From Chthonomonas sp. (GTDB lineage Bacteria > Armatimonadota > Fimbriimonadia > Fimbriimonadales > Fimbriimonadaceae), in the NCBI GenBank assembly GCA_016788425.1, contig JAEURQ010000001.1, positions 248,001 through 312,000 of the forward strand: a DNA stretch of 64,000 bases. Direction: 5' to 3'. The notes below the pieces were generated by a model that had not been told where the DNA came from, made no database searches, and was given only the letters and a program-made list of their open reading frames with translations. Positions 18,755-27,648 of the stretch are shown here, piece after piece (the first letter of the stretch is position 1; each line of letters begins with the position of its first letter). A program made the position numbers and the translations under genes.

Positions 18755-20656
18755 ATGAGCGAGAACTACCAATTTTTGCGCCAGATCGTGGACCCGCGCG
18801 ATCTTAAGAAGTTCAGCGATAAAGAATTGCTCGAAGTCGCTCAGGAAGTGAGGCAGGGAATCATCGAGCGGGTGAGCCAAACCGGTGGCCACTTTAGCTC
18901 GAATCTCGGCACCGTTGAACTCACGGTCGCCATGTACGCGGCGTACGACGTGCCTCCCGACAAGGTCGTTTGGGACACCGGCCACCAGGCATATCCGCAC
19001 AAAATGCTGACCGGCCGCTTCGATCGATTTGACACCCTGCGCAAGCATCGCGGCTTGAGCGGATTCTTGAAGCGCGACGAGCACGAGTGCGACGTGTTCG
19101 GGGCCGGACACGCCGGCACGGCCATCTCCGCGGCTCTCGGTTTTGCCGTCGCTCGCGATCAGCTAGGTAGTCAAGAGCGCGTGATCGCGGTAACCGGCGA
19201 CGCCGCGATTGTCAGTGGCATGAGCTGGGAAGCGTTGAACCACGCCGGCGACCTCGGCACCGATCTCTGCGTGGTGCTGAACGATAACCGCATGAGCATT
19301 GCGCCGAACGTCGGCGCGCTTACCAACTACTTTACGCGGCTTCGCTCGCGCCCCATGGTGCAGGATTTTGCGCAGCGGGCCAAGCGCGTGGTGGAGCGCA
19401 TGCCCAGCCCCATGACGCGGTTCGCCGCGGGCGTTCGCCACGGCATCACCCACTACTTTGCGCCCGAAGAAACTGGCACGATTTTTGAGGAGTTTGGCTT
19501 CGAATACATCGGTCCGGTTGACGGTCACGATTTGCCGACTCTGCTCGAGATTTTCCGCAACGTCCGCGAACTCAAAGGGCCGCTGTTTGTGCATGCTCTC
19601 ACGGTCAAGGGTAAGGGCTACGAGGTGGCGGAGGAGGACGCCCGCAAATGGCACGGCGTCACCCCGTTTGATGCCGTGAGCGCCGAGATGGTGAAGCCGA
19701 GCGGGCCTGTCACCTTCACTCAGGCGTTCGGCGAGGCGGCCTGCGAGCTCGCTGCCGAAGACGAAAAGATCGTCGCGATCACCGCGGCCATGCCCGATGG
19801 AACCGGCCTTACCGGATTCGGGAAGCAGTTTCCCGAACGGTATTACGACACCGGCATTGCCGAGCAACACGCGGTCACCTTTGCCGCCGCCTTGGCGGCG
19901 GGCGGTCTCAAGCCGTTCTGCGCAATTTATTCGACCTTTTTGCAGCGCGGTTTCGACCAAGTCCTCCACGACGTTTGCATCCAAAATCTGCCGGTGCGCT
20001 TCTTCTTGGATCGCGCGGGACTGGTCGGCGACGACGGCCCGACTCACCATGGCGCGTTCGATTTGAGTTTCCTCTCGTGCATTCCGAACCTGGTGATCGC
20101 GGCGCCGCGCGACACCACCGAGCTTCGCGAGATGATGCGTTACTGCGCCAACTATGACCAGCATCCGATTGCCGTGCGCTACCCAAGAGGCGCGAGCGAC
20201 GACCGCCTGCCGGAGAGCCGCACGCCGATTCAGCATGGCCGCGCGGAGGTGCTGGGCTCGCCATCCAATCGCACACCTCAGGTGACGTTGGTCGCCATTG
20301 GTAGCATGGTCGAAGTGGCTTGGGAAGCCGCGAATCGGGCCGCCGAGCTCGGAATCGGGGTCGAGGTCATCAACGCTCGCTTCGTCCGACCGCTGGACTC
20401 CGCCACGATTCTGCAGCATGGGCGCGTCACGGGTCGCATCATCACGCTCGAAGAGAATGTTCGCACGGGCGGCTTCGGGCAGCAGGTGCTGGACGCCGTT
20501 CACGCCGCCGAACCGCGGATTGCGGTGGAGATCATCTCGCTTCCGGACGAGTTTATCGAGCACGGGACGCAGCCGATCATTCGGCATGGAGCCGGGATCA
20601 GCGCCGAAGCGGTACTGAGCCGTATTCAGGGCATGCTCGCAACTCGGCTTGGGTAG
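18755..20656 (+). CDS. dxs: 1-deoxy-D-xylulose-5-phosphate synthase
   Basis: 633 residues, normal for Dxs, which makes DXP from pyruvate and glyceraldehyde-3-phosphate with thiamine diphosphate at the head of the MEP isoprenoid pathway. Family landmarks are GGHFSSNLGTVELTVA, VWDTGHQAYPHKMLTGR, the TPP motif beginning GDAAIVSGMSWEALN, IGPVDGHD, and GIAEQHAVTFAAALA. The ATG at 18755 is preferred over an in-frame TTG at 18719, which would add 12 residues not typical of the family. The gene is divergent from the TlpA-like lipoprotein and followed closely by prpB. Confidence 0.97.
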   Translation: MSENYQFLRQIVDPRDLKKFSDKELLEVAQEVRQGIIERVSQTGGHFSSNLGTVELTVAMYAAYDVPPDKVVWDTGHQAYPHKMLTGRFDRFDTLRKHRGLSGFLKRDEHECDVFGAGHAGTAISAALGFAVARDQLGSQERVIAVTGDAAIVSGMSWEALNHAGDLGTDLCVVLNDNRMSIAPNVGALTNYFTRLRSRPMVQDFAQRAKRVVERMPSPMTRFAAGVRHGITHYFAPEETGTIFEEFGFEYIGPVDGHDLPTLLEIFRNVRELKGPLFVHALTVKGKGYEVAEEDARKWHGVTPFDAVSAEMVKPSGPVTFTQAFGEAACELAAEDEKIVAITAAMPDGTGLTGFGKQFPERYYDTGIAEQHAVTFAAALAAGGLKPFCAIYSTFLQRGFDQVLHDVCIQNLPVRFFLDRAGLVGDDGPTHHGAFDLSFLSCIPNLVIAAPRDTTELREMMRYCANYDQHPIAVRYPRGASDDRLPESRTPIQHGRAEVLGSPSNRTPQVTLVAIGSMVEVAWEAANRAAELGIGVEVINARFVRPLDSATILQHGRVTGRIITLEENVRTGGFGQQVLDAVHAAEPRIAVEIISLPDEFIEHGTQPIIRHGAGISAEAVLSRIQGMLATRLG

Positions 20657-20666
20657 GCTTTCGAGC

Positions 20667-21557
20667 ATGATCCATGCTCCACTCGCCCGGCCCGGCCAGC
20701 AACTGCGCGACCTCATGGCGCAGGGCATTGTCGTGATGCCCGGGGCGTTCTCCGCGCTTTCGGCTCTGGCCGCCGCCAAGCAGGGTGCGCAAGCGGTTTA
20801 CCTGAGCGGGGGCGCGATCACCAATAACCTTCTGGGCCTGCCCGATATCGCCCTGACCACGCTCAACGAAATGGCAGGCGTGGCGGCGCAGGCGTGCCAA
20901 GCCGCGCCGGTGCCCATGATCTGCGATGCCGATACCGGTTTCGGTGAGACGTGGAACGTGGTTCGCACGGTGATTGAGATGGAGCGGGCGGGCCTCGCCG
21001 GCATCCATTTGGAAGACCAAGTCAGCCCCAAGCGGTGTGGCCACCTCGATGGCAAGGATGTGATTGCGCGGGATGCCATGGTCAGCAAAGTGCGCGCGGC
21101 GGTGGAAGCGAAGCGCGACTCAAGTTTCTTAATCATCGCCCGGACGGACGCCCGGAATGTCGAGGGATTGGAGGCCGCGGTTGATCGTGCAAACGCTTAC
21201 GCAGATGCGGGCGCCGACGCCATTTTCCCCGAAGGCCTCCACGACGAAGCCGAGTTTGCCGCGTTTCGCGAGCGGGTCAAAGTGCCCCTGCTGGCCAACA
21301 TGACCGAGTTCGGCAAGACCCCGCTGATTCCCGCCGCGCGGTTTGGTGAGCTCGGCTACAACATGGTGATCTTCCCGGTCACCGCGCTGCGCGTGATGCT
21401 CAAGGCGATCGAGGAGTTTTACGCGGATCTGCTCGCGACCGGCACGCAGGCGGGTTGGATTGATCAGATGCGGACCCGCAAAGAGCTTTACGCCACGATT
21501 GACTATGCCGAATATGAGTCCACCGACGCCGCGTGGGCTAAACTTGCGGACAAATGA
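20667..21557 (+). CDS. prpB: Isocitrate lyase/PEP mutase family protein, probable methylisocitrate lyase
   Basis: 296 residues. The family motif KRCGHLDGK (compare KKCGH in PrpB) holds the catalytic cysteine, with the metal-binding DADTGFG stretch upstream and MPGAFSALSALAAAK at the N-terminus. PrpB cleaves 2-methylisocitrate to pyruvate and succinate in propionate breakdown. No prpC or prpD is adjacent, so another carbon-carbon lyase of the superfamily is possible. The ATG at 20667 is chosen over a TTG inside dxs. The TGA stop overlaps the next ATG. Confidence 0.85.
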   Translation: MIHAPLARPGQQLRDLMAQGIVVMPGAFSALSALAAAKQGAQAVYLSGGAITNNLLGLPDIALTTLNEMAGVAAQACQAAPVPMICDADTGFGETWNVVRTVIEMERAGLAGIHLEDQVSPKRCGHLDGKDVIARDAMVSKVRAAVEAKRDSSFLIIARTDARNVEGLEAAVDRANAYADAGADAIFPEGLHDEAEFAAFRERVKVPLLANMTEFGKTPLIPAARFGELGYNMVIFPVTALRVMLKAIEEFYADLLATGTQAGWIDQMRTRKELYATIDYAEYESTDAAWAKLADK

Positions 21558-22186
21558 TCTTTCCCATTGCCTTTGTCGAACCCGTGCTGGAGGTGAAGAG
21601 TCTCCAACTGCTCTACTTCATTGCGCCAACCGACCGCAAGGTGCTTCCGAACGAAGAAAGCGATAAGCTTCAGTCTGAACACTTGAACAATTTGCAGCGG
21701 CTTTGGGGCGAGCGGAAGGTCCTGGTGTGCGGTCCATTTGGCGATAACGCGGCCATCCGCGGCCTCTGCATCATGGATGTTGGATCGGCCAAAAACGCCG
21801 AAAAGATTATGGAGGCCGACGCTTGGGTCGGCAAAGGTCAGCTGCTTGCGCAAGCGGTTGCGCTGGAAGGAAATGCCGCCGAGTTCGTGAAGGTTGATGG
21901 CCTTTTCGAGATGCGCGAGTATTGGTTCGTCACCGCCAAGCCAGCCAAGAAAAAGCCGAGTGACCGCGATCAAGCGGTGGCCGATCGATTGCGCCTCAGT
22001 TGGGCGGCCCGCGGCGACCTGCTGTTCTGGGGCAAGACCAAGGGCCGCGACGCTCGCACCGTGCTGATCTTCCGCAAGATGCCGCAGGAAGAAGTTGCGC
22101 AAGCGGTTGCGCAACTGCCATTGGGCGAGGCCGAGTTCCGTCCGTGGTGGACGGCCAAGGGCCAGTTCCGCAGCGAAACGCGTTAA
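21554..22186 (+). CDS. YciI-like protein, possibly two tandem domains
   Basis: 210 residues. The first half (LQLLYFIAPTDRKVLP, then HLNNLQRLWGERKVLVCGPF and WVGKGQLLAQAVAL) fits the YciI/YCII ferredoxin-like fold. The second half (FVTAKPAKKK, then LSWAARGDLLFWGKTKGR, ending in WWTAKGQF) looks like a degenerate second copy. Biochemical roles of YciI proteins are poorly known. The ATG overlaps the prpB stop, so it belongs to that transcript. Two copies of a 17-base DNA word lie inside it at 21847 and 22096. Confidence 0.65.
   Translation: MIFPIAFVEPVLEVKSLQLLYFIAPTDRKVLPNEESDKLQSEHLNNLQRLWGERKVLVCGPFGDNAAIRGLCIMDVGSAKNAEKIMEADAWVGKGQLLAQAVALEGNAAEFVKVDGLFEMREYWFVTAKPAKKKPSDRDQAVADRLRLSWAARGDLLFWGKTKGRDARTVLIFRKMPQEEVAQAVAQLPLGEAEFRPWWTAKGQFRSETR
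21847..21863 (+). repeat. 17-base word TGCGCAAGCGGTTGCGC, copy 1
   Basis: Exact match to 22096-22112 and, inverted, to 35136-35152; see findings. Confidence 0.6.
22096..22112 (+). repeat. 17-base word TGCGCAAGCGGTTGCGC, copy 2
   Basis: Second exact copy, in the same gene as copy 1. Confidence 0.6.
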
Positions 22187-22986
22187 GCCTTGGTCCGCTC
22201 GATAAACGCGTAGGCGTTGTGGGCGTGGATCGATTCGTGGTTCTCCACCTCGATGGAGTACTTCGAAATCCGCGCATCGGCATCAAACCTAAGTGCAACT
22301 TCCCGGACCATGTCTTCTACAAATCGGGGGTTGTCGTAGGCTTGCTCGGTCACAAACTTCTCGTCCGGCCGCTTCAGCACCGGATACAGTGGGGCCGACC
22401 CGGCTTCCTCAATCATTTCGATAATCTCTTCCAGCCAAACGTGGTCGTGAGTGCCGACCACCACTCGAACGTAGCCGCGCTGGTTGTGCGCGCCATACTC
22501 GGCGATCTCCTTGCTGCACGGGCAGAGCGTGGTGACCGGAACTTCCAGCACCATCTCGAAATCGGTTGAGCCGTTTTGCGTGGCGCGGAAGCCGCAGTTG
22601 TACTGCATCATGCCGGCCTGACCCGTCACTGGCGCCTTCTTTTCCATAAAGAACGGGAAGGAAACTTCCATGTGGGCCGAGGCGGCGTTCAGCCGCTCGC
22701 GCAGAGTTTGCAGCATCGCCGGAATCGCCTTCACGGAAATCTCGTGCGAGTACTCGTTGAGCACCAGCAGAAAGCGGCTCATGTGGGTGCCTTTAAACTC
22801 CTTGGGTAGGTCCACCGTCAGCTGGAAATTGCCAACGCTTCGTTGGGTTCCGGCGGCTCGATCGAGCACCGAAATGGGATACATCACGTTGCGCACGCCA
22901 ACTTTGTCGATGGCGATGTTCCGCTCGTCGGCGGAGTTCTGCATGTCGGGCAGCGTCGAAGTCGTTTCCATGGAAGGTCCAGTCAT
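22183..22986 (-). CDS. folE2: GTP cyclohydrolase FolE2 (type IB)
   Basis: 267 residues. This metal-promiscuous enzyme makes dihydroneopterin triphosphate for folate or queuosine synthesis and often replaces zinc-dependent FolE. The catalytic cysteine lies in VPVTTLCPCSKEIAEYGAHN, and the C-terminal ending NHESIHAHNAYAFIER is typical. FolE2 is often zinc-repressed, but no Zur site was identified. The 3' end overlaps the YciI-like gene by four bases (convergent). Confidence 0.95.
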   Translation of the reverse strand: MTGPSMETTSTLPDMQNSADERNIAIDKVGVRNVMYPISVLDRAAGTQRSVGNFQLTVDLPKEFKGTHMSRFLLVLNEYSHEISVKAIPAMLQTLRERLNAASAHMEVSFPFFMEKKAPVTGQAGMMQYNCGFRATQNGSTDFEMVLEVPVTTLCPCSKEIAEYGAHNQRGYVRVVVGTHDHVWLEEIIEMIEEAGSAPLYPVLKRPDEKFVTEQAYDNPRFVEDMVREVALRFDADARISKYSIEVENHESIHAHNAYAFIERTKA

Positions 22987-23029
22987 TGTCCCTTGTTCTA
23001 CGCGATTTCGCCCCGCCCTGATTGAAAAA

Positions 23030-23067
23030 CAGAAAAATGCGACCGGCCCAAGGGGGCCGATCGCATT
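23030..23067 (-). terminator. Rho-independent terminator of the small orphan gene
   Basis: On the minus strand, AATGCGA and CGGCCC-type arms pair as a 13-bp stem with one mismatch, followed by TTTTT and a further T-run. It lies between the orphan gene and folE2. Confidence 0.85.
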
Positions 23068-23089
23068 CTCGTCAGGAGCTCGAAAGGAG

Positions 23090-23398
23090 CTACGCGGGGG
23101 CTAGCGCCGTGTTGGTGAACGCTTCTTGCAGGTTACGGCAGTCTTCCACCGTAAACTCGCCCGATTCGACAAAGGGCTGCAGGTCGGTCACGATCTGGGC
23201 GGCGTTATTGGCGTCCCAGGTGCCTAGGCCATGGCCGGGTGTGTCGAGCGTAAACAGGCTCAGGCGGATGGGGCAGGGACCGTTGGCCAAGCCTTTCCCC
23301 ATCAGGTCAACGAAACTAGTGTAAACGCCGTTCACCGAGCTTCCTTCCTCACAGAGTGATTCGGTTACCCAGTACAGCTTGCGAAACTTCATTGTCAT
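23090..23398 (-). CDS. Small protein of unknown function
   Basis: 102 residues from the ATG at 23398 (a second in-frame ATG lies two codons later; a longer frame up to 23476 is possible). The sequence contains RKLYWVTESLCEEGSSVNGV and TLDTPGHGLGTWDANNAAQI and four cysteines. There is no signal peptide or membrane segment. I recognise no family. A strong terminator behind it and its position as a single transcription unit support a real gene. Confidence 0.6.
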   Translation of the reverse strand: MTMKFRKLYWVTESLCEEGSSVNGVYTSFVDLMGKGLANGPCPIRLSLFTLDTPGHGLGTWDANNAAQIVTDLQPFVESGEFTVEDCRNLQEAFTNTALAPA

Positions 23399-23505
23399 CG
23401 CTTCAATGTTCCTCAGAGTGGGCTGTTCCATGCAAAGCTGGTCGAATCCCACCGTACGCCTAATAGACTGGCACAAAGACCGGTTGCGTTCGATCGGTGG
23501 GCCTT

Positions 23506-23535
23506 TTGACTTTTCGGTGGTCGCTGAGGTATTCT
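23506..23535 (+). promoter_or_regulatory. Sigma-70-type promoter for rpsO-pnp
   Basis: TTGACT and TATTCT separated by 18 bases, about 130 bases upstream of the rpsO start. This leaves a leader long enough for S15 autoregulation, though no known S15-binding fold was identified. Confidence 0.6.
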
Positions 23536-23666
23536 TCTCGCTCGGTCGGATGATCTTGACGTCCGTTGTATTGAGTCCCCCCAGGGAGATTCATTAGAGC
23601 GGTCGCCGAACTTGTCTGACTTGAGCCGCCATGGCTCAAATGTATCACCGAGGCCAAAACAAAACC

Positions 23667-23948
23667 ATGCCACTCGATCAAAAGGTTAAGACAGAAGCGG
23701 TTGTGAAGTACGCAACCAAAGACGGCGACACGGGATCTGCGGAAGTGCAGATCGCCATTCTTCAAGCTCGAATTTCTCAAATCACCGAGCACCTGAAGAC
23801 GCACAAGAAGGACAACCACAGCCGACGCGGGCTCTTGATGCTCGTCGGTAAGCGCCGCCGCCTGGAAGGCTATCTGCGAAATCGCGACGTTGAGCGATAT
23901 CGAACCCTGATCAAGAGTCTCGGCATCCGCGAAGTTAAGCCTCGCTAA
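23667..23948 (+). CDS. rpsO: 30S ribosomal protein S15
   Basis: 93 residues. S15 organises the central domain of 16S rRNA. Typical segments are [32 protein letters not shown] and KRRRLEGYL. The ATG at 23667 gives the family length (about 89); an upstream ATG at 23631 would add 12 unusual residues. pnp starts 12 bases after the stop, the classic rpsO-pnp operon. Confidence 0.97.
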   Translation: MPLDQKVKTEAVVKYATKDGDTGSAEVQIAILQARISQITEHLKTHKKDNHSRRGLLMLVGKRRRLEGYLRNRDVERYRTLIKSLGIREVKPR

Positions 23949-23960
23949 ACGAGAAAAACA

Positions 23961-26300
23961 ATGATCCATACACACACATTTGAAGTTGGTGGGAAGACCA
24001 TCAGCCTAGAATCGGGACGCGTCGCCAAACAAGCTGGCGGCGCTGTTCTTTTAGGGTGCGGCGAAACCGTCATCCTCTGCTCCGCGACGATGTCGAAGGC
24101 ACCGCGCCCGGGCATCGACTTCCTCCCCCTCACCTGCGATCTCGAAGAGCGCAAGTATGCGGTGGGCAAAATCCCTGGCGGCTTCCTCAAGCGAGGCGGA
24201 CGCCCGTCGGACCGCGCCATCCTGACCTCGCGTCTGATGGACCGCCCGTTGCGCCCGTTGTTCCCCAAGGGTCTGCGCAATGACGTTCAAGTCATCGCCA
24301 TGCCGTTTGCGGTGGACCAAGACAACCCCGCCGACGTGCTGGCCATCACCGCCGCCGGTGCCGCGCTCGCCATCTCCGACGTGCCGTTCAACGGTCCGGT
24401 TGCAGGCGTTCGCGTGGGTAAGGTCGACGGCAAGTTCGTTCTCTATCCGACTCAAGCCGAAATCAACACCGGCGACCTCGACCTTTGCGTCGCGGGTCAC
24501 AAGAACGCGATCAGCATGGTGGAAGCCGGCGCGAGCGAAATCACCGAAGAAGAAATGGTGAAGGCGCTCAAGTTTGCGCACGACGCCATCAAGGTCATCT
24601 GCGGCGAAATCGAAAAGTTCGTCAAGATGGCGGGCAAGAAGAAGCGCGAAGTTGACCTCAAGCTCATCGACGAAGACCTGATCAAGGCGATCACGACGGG
24701 TTCGCAAAAGAACATCGCCAAGACGCTGCAGAATCCGGACAAAATGAGCCGCGAATCGGGCCTCGACGAACTCGTCAAGGAGATCATCGCCGAATACGCC
24801 ACCAAGTACGAAGGCCAAGACGCGCTCCTGGCGCAGTTGCCGGAAGCCGTGGACTCGGTGGTCAAGAAGACCGTTCGCAAGCTGATTATCGAAGAAGACA
24901 AGCGCCCCGACGGCCGCGCCCTCGACCAAATTCGCCCGCTGGAAGCAGTGGCCGGTTTGCTGCCGAAGGTACACGGTTCGGGCCTCTTCACCCGCGGTCA
25001 AACGCAGGTGATGACGGTGGTGACCATGGGTATGCCCGGCGACGCGCAAACCATGGACGGCATTGAAGACGTGGAGGACAAGCGCTACATGCACTTCTAC
25101 AACTTCCCGCCCTACTCGGTTGGCGAAACCCGCCCGTTGCGTGGTGCCGGTCGCCGCGAAATCGGCCACGGTGCTCTCGCCGAGCGCGCGCTGAAGTCGG
25201 TCATCCCGTTTGACAATCCCAACTTCCCGTACACGCTGCTGCTGATCTCCGAATGTCTCGAGTCGAACGGTTCGACCTCGATGGCTTCGGTCTGCGGTTC
25301 GACCCTCGCGCTGATGGATGCCGGGGTGCCGATTAAGGCTCCCGTCGCCGGCATCGCCATGGGCCTCATGTCCGACGGGAAGACCTTCAAGGTTCTCACC
25401 GACATCCAAGGCATGGAAGACTTCTGCGGCGACATGGACTTTAAGGTTGCGGGAACCCGCGATGGCATCACCGCCCTGCAACTCGACACGAAGCTCGACG
25501 GGATTCCCGAAAAGGTTCTGGCCGACGCCCTGGCGCAAGCCAAGCGCGCGCGCATGGAGCTGCTCGACGTCATCGAAGCTGAAATTCCGGCTTACCGCTC
25601 GGAAATCAATCCGAACGCTCCGCGCGTCACGACGATCAACATCGACCCGGCCAAGATCGGTGCCCTCATCGGCCCCGGTGGCGCGACGATCCGTCGCCTG
25701 ACCTCGGAATGCGGCGTCGAAATCGACGTTCAACAAGACGGTCGCGTGCTCATCGCGAGCAACAATGGTCACGCCGTGGCCAACGCCATCGAGCAGATTC
25801 GTGGCCTCACGATGACCGCCGAAATTGGCATGGAATTCACCGGCAAGGTGACCCGCTTGATGGGTCGCGGCGCGATGGTGGAGTACATGCCGGGCAAGGA
25901 AGGCCTGGTGCCGACCGAGCTCTTGGCCGCTCAAGACCTGCGCCGTCCCGACGACGTGGTGACCGAAGGCGATGTGCTGAACGTGAAGGTGTACGAAGTC
26001 GACTCGCAAGGTCGCGTGAACCTGACCGCGCTTGGCATTAAGCAAGACATCCCGGCTCTCGCTGATAACGAAAACGCCCCGCAAAAGGCGGTTGTTAGCC
26101 GAGGCCCGAGCCGTGGCGGCGACCGAGACCGAGGACGCGGCGGCGATCGAGATCGTGGCCGAGGCGGCGATCGAGGCGGGTTCCGTGGGGATCGCGACCG
26201 CGATCGCGGTCCGCGCCGAACCGAAGAAGGTTCGGGCTCCAGCGCGCCGTCGTCCGGTGACGGCGACGAAGTGAGCAGCAAGTTCCGTCCGCGACGCTAA
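23961..26300 (+). CDS. pnp: Polynucleotide phosphorylase
   Basis: 779 residues. A trimeric 3'-5' exoribonuclease that degrades RNA using phosphate. Two RNase PH cores are visible ([20 protein letters not shown] at the start and [16 protein letters not shown] near 315), then a KH domain ([15 protein letters not shown] near 575) and an S1 domain ([15 protein letters not shown] near 630). The last 65 residues are a low-complexity RGG/DRDRG tail, absent from typical Pnp, that probably adds RNA or partner binding. A UUCG-loop terminator follows. Confidence 0.97.
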   Translation: MIHTHTFEVGGKTISLESGRVAKQAGGAVLLGCGETVILCSATMSKAPRPGIDFLPLTCDLEERKYAVGKIPGGFLKRGGRPSDRAILTSRLMDRPLRPLFPKGLRNDVQVIAMPFAVDQDNPADVLAITAAGAALAISDVPFNGPVAGVRVGKVDGKFVLYPTQAEINTGDLDLCVAGHKNAISMVEAGASEITEEEMVKALKFAHDAIKVICGEIEKFVKMAGKKKREVDLKLIDEDLIKAITTGSQKNIAKTLQNPDKMSRESGLDELVKEIIAEYATKYEGQDALLAQLPEAVDSVVKKTVRKLIIEEDKRPDGRALDQIRPLEAVAGLLPKVHGSGLFTRGQTQVMTVVTMGMPGDAQTMDGIEDVEDKRYMHFYNFPPYSVGETRPLRGAGRREIGHGALAERALKSVIPFDNPNFPYTLLLISECLESNGSTSMASVCGSTLALMDAGVPIKAPVAGIAMGLMSDGKTFKVLTDIQGMEDFCGDMDFKVAGTRDGITALQLDTKLDGIPEKVLADALAQAKRARMELLDVIEAEIPAYRSEINPNAPRVTTINIDPAKIGALIGPGGATIRRLTSECGVEIDVQQDGRVLIASNNGHAVANAIEQIRGLTMTAEIGMEFTGKVTRLMGRGAMVEYMPGKEGLVPTELLAAQDLRRPDDVVTEGDVLNVKVYEVDSQGRVNLTALGIKQDIPALADNENAPQKAVVSRGPSRGGDRDRGRGGDRDRGRGGDRGGFRGDRDRDRGPRRTEEGSGSSAPSSGDGDEVSSKFRPRR

Positions 26301-26321
26301 GCGTCGGTGGATTGGAATCCG

Positions 26322-26357
26322 GCGGGGCGAGCTTCGGCTCGCCCCGCTCTGGTTTTG
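26322..26357 (+). terminator. Strong hairpin with UUCG loop after pnp
   Basis: Perfect 11-bp stem GCGGGGCGAGC/GCTCGCCCCGC closed by a TTCG tetraloop, followed by a short T-run (GGTTTT). Confidence 0.8.
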
Positions 26358-26376
26358 GGGGTGCCAAAATAGAGGA

Positions 26377-27636
26377 ATGGCGCTCACCATTCCCGTTGCC
26401 CACGACTTCATCTGTCCGTGGTGCTGGATTATGGTGTCGCAGATTCGGCGGCTGCGGATGGAATTCGATGTTCGCTTCGAGTTCCTCGCCTACGAGCTGT
26501 TCCCCGAGGAACTGCCGTGGCCAGAGCCCGCGCCCAAGCCGGTGCCGAGCAAACGCCCCAAGACTCCTAGCCGGTTTGCCCTGGCGGTAGCCGCCGAGGG
26601 CGTGCCCTACCCGACCTCGCGCCGCCCCGAAAACATGCGCACTCACAATGCGCACCTGGCCGTGCTCCATGCCAAGGCGGTGACAGGCGACGATTGGCCG
26701 CTGATGGAGAGACTCTACGAGGCATATTGGCTGCGCGGGGAGGAGATCAATGACCTTGAGGTCATCCTCCGGCTGGCCGAGGGACTGGTGCCGAGCCTCA
26801 ACGACTTGCGCCGCGCCATCGAGAACCGCCGCAACGCCGATCAGATTGTCGGCTTTGATGATGCCGCGTATGCGAGCGGCGTGTACAACGTGCCGACCTA
26901 CTTTATCGAGGGCGAGCGGCTGGCCGAGCAACCCTACACCACTCTGCAGAAGGCGGTGGCAAAGGCCATTTCTCACCAAACGGTTTACAACGATCTTCGG
27001 CTGCCGAAGCCGACCGACTCGCGCCCCGCGATCGTGATGAACATGATCACCTCGATTGATGGCAAGATCATCTCGGGCGATCGCAATGAACCTGTGATGG
27101 ACCTCGGCTCGCCGCTGGATCATCAGACGTTGCGGCAAATTGAGGGCGCAGTGGACGCGGTGATCATTGGAGCGGGCACGCTCCGCGCTACACCCAAGAT
27201 TGCCTTTTCCCACCATTTGGTGAGAATCGTCGCAACGGAATCGGGCGACCTCGATTTCGGGCACAAATTCTTCACTGATCCTGGCTCGGTGGCCGTGCTT
27301 TCGCCGAAGCGCCCGGGACAATGTCCGCCCGAAGTCGCGTGGATAGACAGCAGCAACGGGTTGGCCAGTGCCCTAGCGCAGCTCAAAGTCGAGCGAGCCG
27401 TGCTGGAAGGGGGTTCCGAACTCAACGCCCAGTTTCTGCGGGAAGATTTAGTGGACGAGATTTTCTGGACGATCGCGCCCAAGGTGAAGCTGGGTCGCGA
27501 AACCCCGACCATGGCTGGCGGGGAACCGCTCGCCCGCGCCGACTTGTTGAACTTCGAGTTGGTGAGCAGCAAGGCGGTCGGCGACGAGGTGTTTCTGCGC
27601 TACCGCCGTGCGACGAAGCCCGACTCCGCCACGTAG
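26377..27636 (+). CDS. Fusion of DsbA/FrnE-like and RibD C-terminal reductase-like domains
   Basis: 419 residues in one uninterrupted frame. Residues 1-200 resemble the DsbA family FrnE branch, with the dithiol CPWC at 13-16 in DFICPWCWIM and a cis-proline region GVYNVPTYFIEGE. Residues about 215-415 resemble the RibD C-terminal (dihydrofolate reductase-like) domain: VMNMITSIDGKI, DAVIIGAGTLRATPKI, and AVLEGGSELNAQFL. The RibD deaminase part is absent. A redox or flavin/pterin role is possible but not shown. It is followed 12 bases later by the ABC permease gene. A 12-base DNA repeat lies inside it at 27212. Confidence 0.78.
   Translation: MALTIPVAHDFICPWCWIMVSQIRRLRMEFDVRFEFLAYELFPEELPWPEPAPKPVPSKRPKTPSRFALAVAAEGVPYPTSRRPENMRTHNAHLAVLHAKAVTGDDWPLMERLYEAYWLRGEEINDLEVILRLAEGLVPSLNDLRRAIENRRNADQIVGFDDAAYASGVYNVPTYFIEGERLAEQPYTTLQKAVAKAISHQTVYNDLRLPKPTDSRPAIVMNMITSIDGKIISGDRNEPVMDLGSPLDHQTLRQIEGAVDAVIIGAGTLRATPKIAFSHHLVRIVATESGDLDFGHKFFTDPGSVAVLSPKRPGQCPPEVAWIDSSNGLASALAQLKVERAVLEGGSELNAQFLREDLVDEIFWTIAPKVKLGRETPTMAGGEPLARADLLNFELVSSKAVGDEVFLRYRRATKPDSAT
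27212..27223. repeat. ACCATTTGGTGA repeat copy 3
   Basis: Exact 12-mer inside the RibD-like half of the fusion gene. Confidence 0.5.
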
Positions 27637-27648
27637 ACTCGAACGTTC

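Noticed and set aside
26100-26215. Short tandem GC-rich repeats that might look like a CRISPR or repeat array
   Set aside because: They are in-frame codons for the RGG tail of Pnp, with no spacer/repeat alternation.
24051-26411. Long minus-strand frame of 786 codons opposite pnp
   Set aside because: It is the complement of a well-conserved, GC-rich gene and shows no protein family character; long antisense frames are common at this GC content.
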